Source: an uncultured Desulfovibrio sp. (GTDB lineage Bacteria > Desulfobacterota > Desulfovibrionia > Desulfovibrionales > Desulfovibrionaceae). Taken from it: DNA of 64,000 bases. The stretch spans positions 248,001 through 312,000 of the forward strand of contig CAJXRQ010000001.1 of NCBI GenBank assembly GCA_913060505.1. Direction: 5' to 3'. The position numbers were made by a program, and so were the translations under genes. Within the stretch, counting starts at the first letter, position 1. The number at the start of each line of letters is the position of its first letter. This document shows positions 62,115 to 64,000 of the stretch, piece by piece. The notes beneath the pieces are model-generated. The model did not search any database and was not told the origin of the DNA. It worked only from the letters and a program-made list of their open reading frames with translations.

Positions 62115-62695
62115 GCAAACGGCGTTTTGTCTTGTTGGATCGTGACGGCACGGTCATTGTGGACAAGCATTACCTGCATGATCCGGAACTGGTCGAACTG
62201 CTTCCCGGGGCTGTTTCGGGCTTGCGAAGGATGCAGGATATGGGCTTCGGACTTGCGTTGCTCACCAACCAGAGCGGAGTCGGCAGGGGCTATTTCAGCG
62301 AAAACGACGTTCATGCTGTCAACAACCGGCTACTGGCCATGCTTGCAGAGCAGGGGGTGACCATTGACGCCGTGTATCATTGCCCTCATGCTCCCGAGGA
62401 ACAATGCCGTTGCCGCAAACCGGAACCGGGCATGATGATGCAGGCTGCCGGGGAATTGGGCTTTGATCCTTTTGATTGCTTTATGGTCGGCGACAAGCTG
62501 GTTGATGTGCAACTTGGCCGCAATACGGGAGCCGTGTCCATTTTGGTGCGCACTGGCAAAGGTGCGGAAGAGGAATCTCGCTGCAAGGGCGTGGCAGACT
62601 TCGTTGTTGACGACCTTGCGCAGGCCGCCGAAATCATTGCCAGTCTTAAGGACAAACAGGCCGGGCGACTGGATTCCCCGAAGCGTCCTCAGTAA
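62111..62695 (+). CDS. gmhB: D-glycero-manno-heptose 1,7-bisphosphate 7-phosphatase
   Basis: A 194-residue HAD phosphatase of LPS heptose synthesis. Motif I is FVLLDRDGTVIVD, the capping loop is LTNQSGVGRGYF, zinc is held by the CPHAPEEQCRCRKPEPG cysteines, and motif III/IV is FMVGDKLVDVQLG. The heptose isomerase gmhA lies at 28.8 kb. Its 3' end overlaps the convergent phzF-like gene by 50 bases. Confidence 0.94.
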   Translation: MSKRRFVLLDRDGTVIVDKHYLHDPELVELLPGAVSGLRRMQDMGFGLALLTNQSGVGRGYFSENDVHAVNNRLLAMLAEQGVTIDAVYHCPHAPEEQCRCRKPEPGMMMQAAGELGFDPFDCFMVGDKLVDVQLGRNTGAVSILVRTGKGAEEESRCKGVADFVVDDLAQAAEIIASLKDKQAGRLDSPKRPQ

Positions 62696-63596
62696 GAATC
62701 ACGTCCATGGAACCGGCCACCACAGCCGTTCCGCCAACCTGCATGGTTTTGGGAATGCCATTTTCCCTATGGACAGTGACCTCGATGACCCCTTCCTTGC
62801 CCATGGCTACCCCTTGACGGCCCATGTAGGAAAACATGGGGACGTCCGGCAGACGCCCGTAGCGGGAGAGGTAGGCTCCGCAAGGACCATTGCCGTTGCC
62901 CGTCACCGGGTCTTCATCAATTCCGGCGATAGGCGCGAACATGCGACCCGAGGTCAGACATTCGTCTTCTTCCTCATTGAAAGCAAAGACAAAATATCCG
63001 TTGCAGTTGATTTCTTTGCTGATCGCCTTGAGGCTGTCCATGTCCGGCGTGAGACTGTCCAGCTTTTGCACTGAATTGATCGGAATCATGACTTTGGAAT
63101 GGCCGGTCGAAACTTCCTGAACGGGTAATTCCGCAATCATGTCTACGGAATCGAGTCCCAGCGCTTTCAGTATTTCCAGTCTCAGCGTTTCGTCATATTC
63201 GGGGGTGAACTTGATTTCACCCTGAGTCATGATCACCTTTTTGACACCGTCTTGCATGCTGATGTCCACAGGAAGAATCCCTGCACCGATTTTGGCGATG
63301 ACCCGGCCATTGTCCATGCTCAGAGAATTGGATCGGGCAAAGTGCGAGGCGATGGTCGCATGGCCGCAGGATGGTACTTCCACTGTTGGAGTAAAGTATC
63401 GCACCTGCAATGCATGGTCGTTTGACTCGGGAGTGGGGATCATGAATGCAGTTTCGGAAACGTTGGCCAGTTTCGCGATGGCTTGCATTTGTTCTTTATT
63501 CAGATCTGAGGCGTCAAGCACGACACCGGCCCGATTGCCCTTGCCGGGAGTCGTGGTGAAAGCATCCACCAGCAGTACGGAAATTTTTTTATTCAT
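62646..63596 (-). CDS. PhzF-family isomerase-like protein
   Basis: A 316-residue protein of the PhzF superfamily, diaminopimelate epimerase-like folds. It shows VLLVDAFTTTPGKGNRAGVVLDA, FMIPTPESNDHALQVRYFTPTVEVPSCGHAT with the catalytic Glu in TVEVPSCGHA, and DEDPVTGNGNGPCGAYLSRYG. The substrate is unknown. It is transcribed against gmhB, with their 3' ends overlapping by 50 bases. Confidence 0.9.
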   Translation of the reverse strand: MNKKISVLLVDAFTTTPGKGNRAGVVLDASDLNKEQMQAIAKLANVSETAFMIPTPESNDHALQVRYFTPTVEVPSCGHATIASHFARSNSLSMDNGRVIAKIGAGILPVDISMQDGVKKVIMTQGEIKFTPEYDETLRLEILKALGLDSVDMIAELPVQEVSTGHSKVMIPINSVQKLDSLTPDMDSLKAISKEINCNGYFVFAFNEEEDECLTSGRMFAPIAGIDEDPVTGNGNGPCGAYLSRYGRLPDVPMFSYMGRQGVAMGKEGVIEVTVHRENGIPKTMQVGGTAVVAGSMDVILTEDASGNPVARPVCP

Positions 63597-63658
63597 GGGG
63601 ATTGAATAGCTGTTCAGCCTTTGGGTTGCAAGATTTGACCTGTGAAAAGTATTCCCAC

Positions 63659-64000
63659 TTACCCCGCATGGGCTTGGCGCATGCTTGTGGTCACCTCCAG
63701 AGCCGATAGAGCCAGAAGAGCAGTGTATCTGTTCGTGCCAGTACTTAATTTCTCGAGGCGCTCAATAAAAGCCTCAAGTCCGGGGTCGGGCATGAACAGA
63801 GCATGCTGCTGCAATCCTAATGATATCTCCGGGCAGGATTGAACTGTAGTGTGGTTATTGCTTACCAGTTGCGCAACCAGCTCTTGTAAATATTGTTTCT
63901 TGGGTTTCGTGTGGCTTTCTGCGTACCGAACTGCCGCGATACCGGCACGATGCCCGAACACCTGTGTGGCTGCGACCATGGCCCCGCCCAATCGGTTGGC
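63659..64000 (-). CDS. FAD-binding flavoprotein, 3' end only (window edge)
   Basis: The frame is open to the window end, so the 5' part lies outside. The visible part starts ANRLGGAMVAATQVFGHRAGIAAVRYAE, the C-terminal FAD-binding motif of the fumarate reductase/succinate dehydrogenase/L-aspartate oxidase family. About 80 residues of helical C-terminal domain follow, ending ALEVTTSMRQAHAG. The usual SRGAHxRxDxP ending is missing, so it may be a divergent member or shortened. Which family member it is cannot be decided here. Confidence 0.6.
   Translation of the reverse strand, partial: ANRLGGAMVAATQVFGHRAGIAAVRYAESHTKPKKQYLQELVAQLVSNNHTTVQSCPEISLGLQQHALFMPDPGLEAFIERLEKLSTGTNRYTALLALSALEVTTSMRQAHAG

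Noticed and set aside
1-64000. tRNA, rRNA, tmRNA, SRP RNA, RNase P RNA, CRISPR and IS elements
   Set aside because: I looked for T-loop strings, SRP and RNase P core motifs, spaced direct repeats and transposase signatures on both strands and saw none. A covariance-model scan could still find divergent RNAs.

Overview
The window looks like part of the chromosome of a sulfate-reducing deltaproteobacterium of the Desulfovibrio/Pseudodesulfovibrio type. The evidence is a Tat-exported periplasmic [NiFe] hydrogenase operon, two CbiK-type cobaltochelatases of which one carries a signal peptide, a UPF0280 protein, a LUD-domain protein, an anaerobic class III ribonucleotide reductase, and a moderately GC-rich, gene-dense layout. 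No rRNA, tRNA, IS element or CRISPR array was recognised. This placement is an inference from gene content, not from a phylogenetic marker.

Layout. 0-3.4 kb is a looser, partly decayed region: an AT-rich orphan membrane gene, a parvulin, a periplasmic binding protein, and one intact plus two degenerate copies of a LOG-family gene. 3.3-10.2 kb holds ltaE and a flavin-binding protein, then the classic ribosome/membrane cluster rpmH-rnpA-yidD-yidC-jag-mnmE on the minus strand. 10.4-13.9 kb has LUD, UPF0280, a CRP-like protein, a thiamine-binding-type protein and a Cys-cluster protein. 14.2-17.9 kb is the hydrogenase operon (small subunit, large subunit, maturation protease, HypC-type chaperone). 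17.9-23.7 kb is a tripartite RND efflux operon. 23.8-33.5 kb mixes a secreted family 3 glycosidase, a rhomboid, a zinc-type ABC pair without its binding protein, gmhA, purU and several unknowns. 34.2-36.9 kb is nrdGD, followed by pepA and a hybrid histidine kinase. 40.5-44.7 kb is an overlapping gene string: ASKHA/ferredoxin protein, Rsm22-like methyltransferase, lipB, lipA.

45.5-54.6 kb is the most coherent accessory block: a TonB-dependent receptor divergent from an AraC regulator, next to a six-gene operon under a cobalamin riboswitch (periplasmic CbiK, BtuC/D/F-like ABC importer, precorrin-2 methyltransferase, cytoplasmic CbiK). It links corrinoid or metal uptake to the cobalt-insertion steps of B12 synthesis.

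54.6-60.5 kb is rich in signal transduction. A CheA-type kinase lacks its own phosphotransfer domain. The missing Hpt is encoded next door, fused to a STAS-like domain, and followed by a CheY. A REC-REC-histidine kinase lies across the divergent promoter. At 60.45 kb a perfect sigma-54 promoter is followed about 60 bases later by a terminator, which suggests a small RNA or an attenuated leader. The window ends with NUDIX, pdxA, gmhB, a PhzF-like protein and the edge-truncated 3' end of a flavoprotein gene.

The items most worth following up are the sigma-54/terminator unit, the split CheA module, the missing canonical start of rnpA, the riboswitch operon with two chelatases, the LOG remnants, and the structured 742-base region before nrdG.
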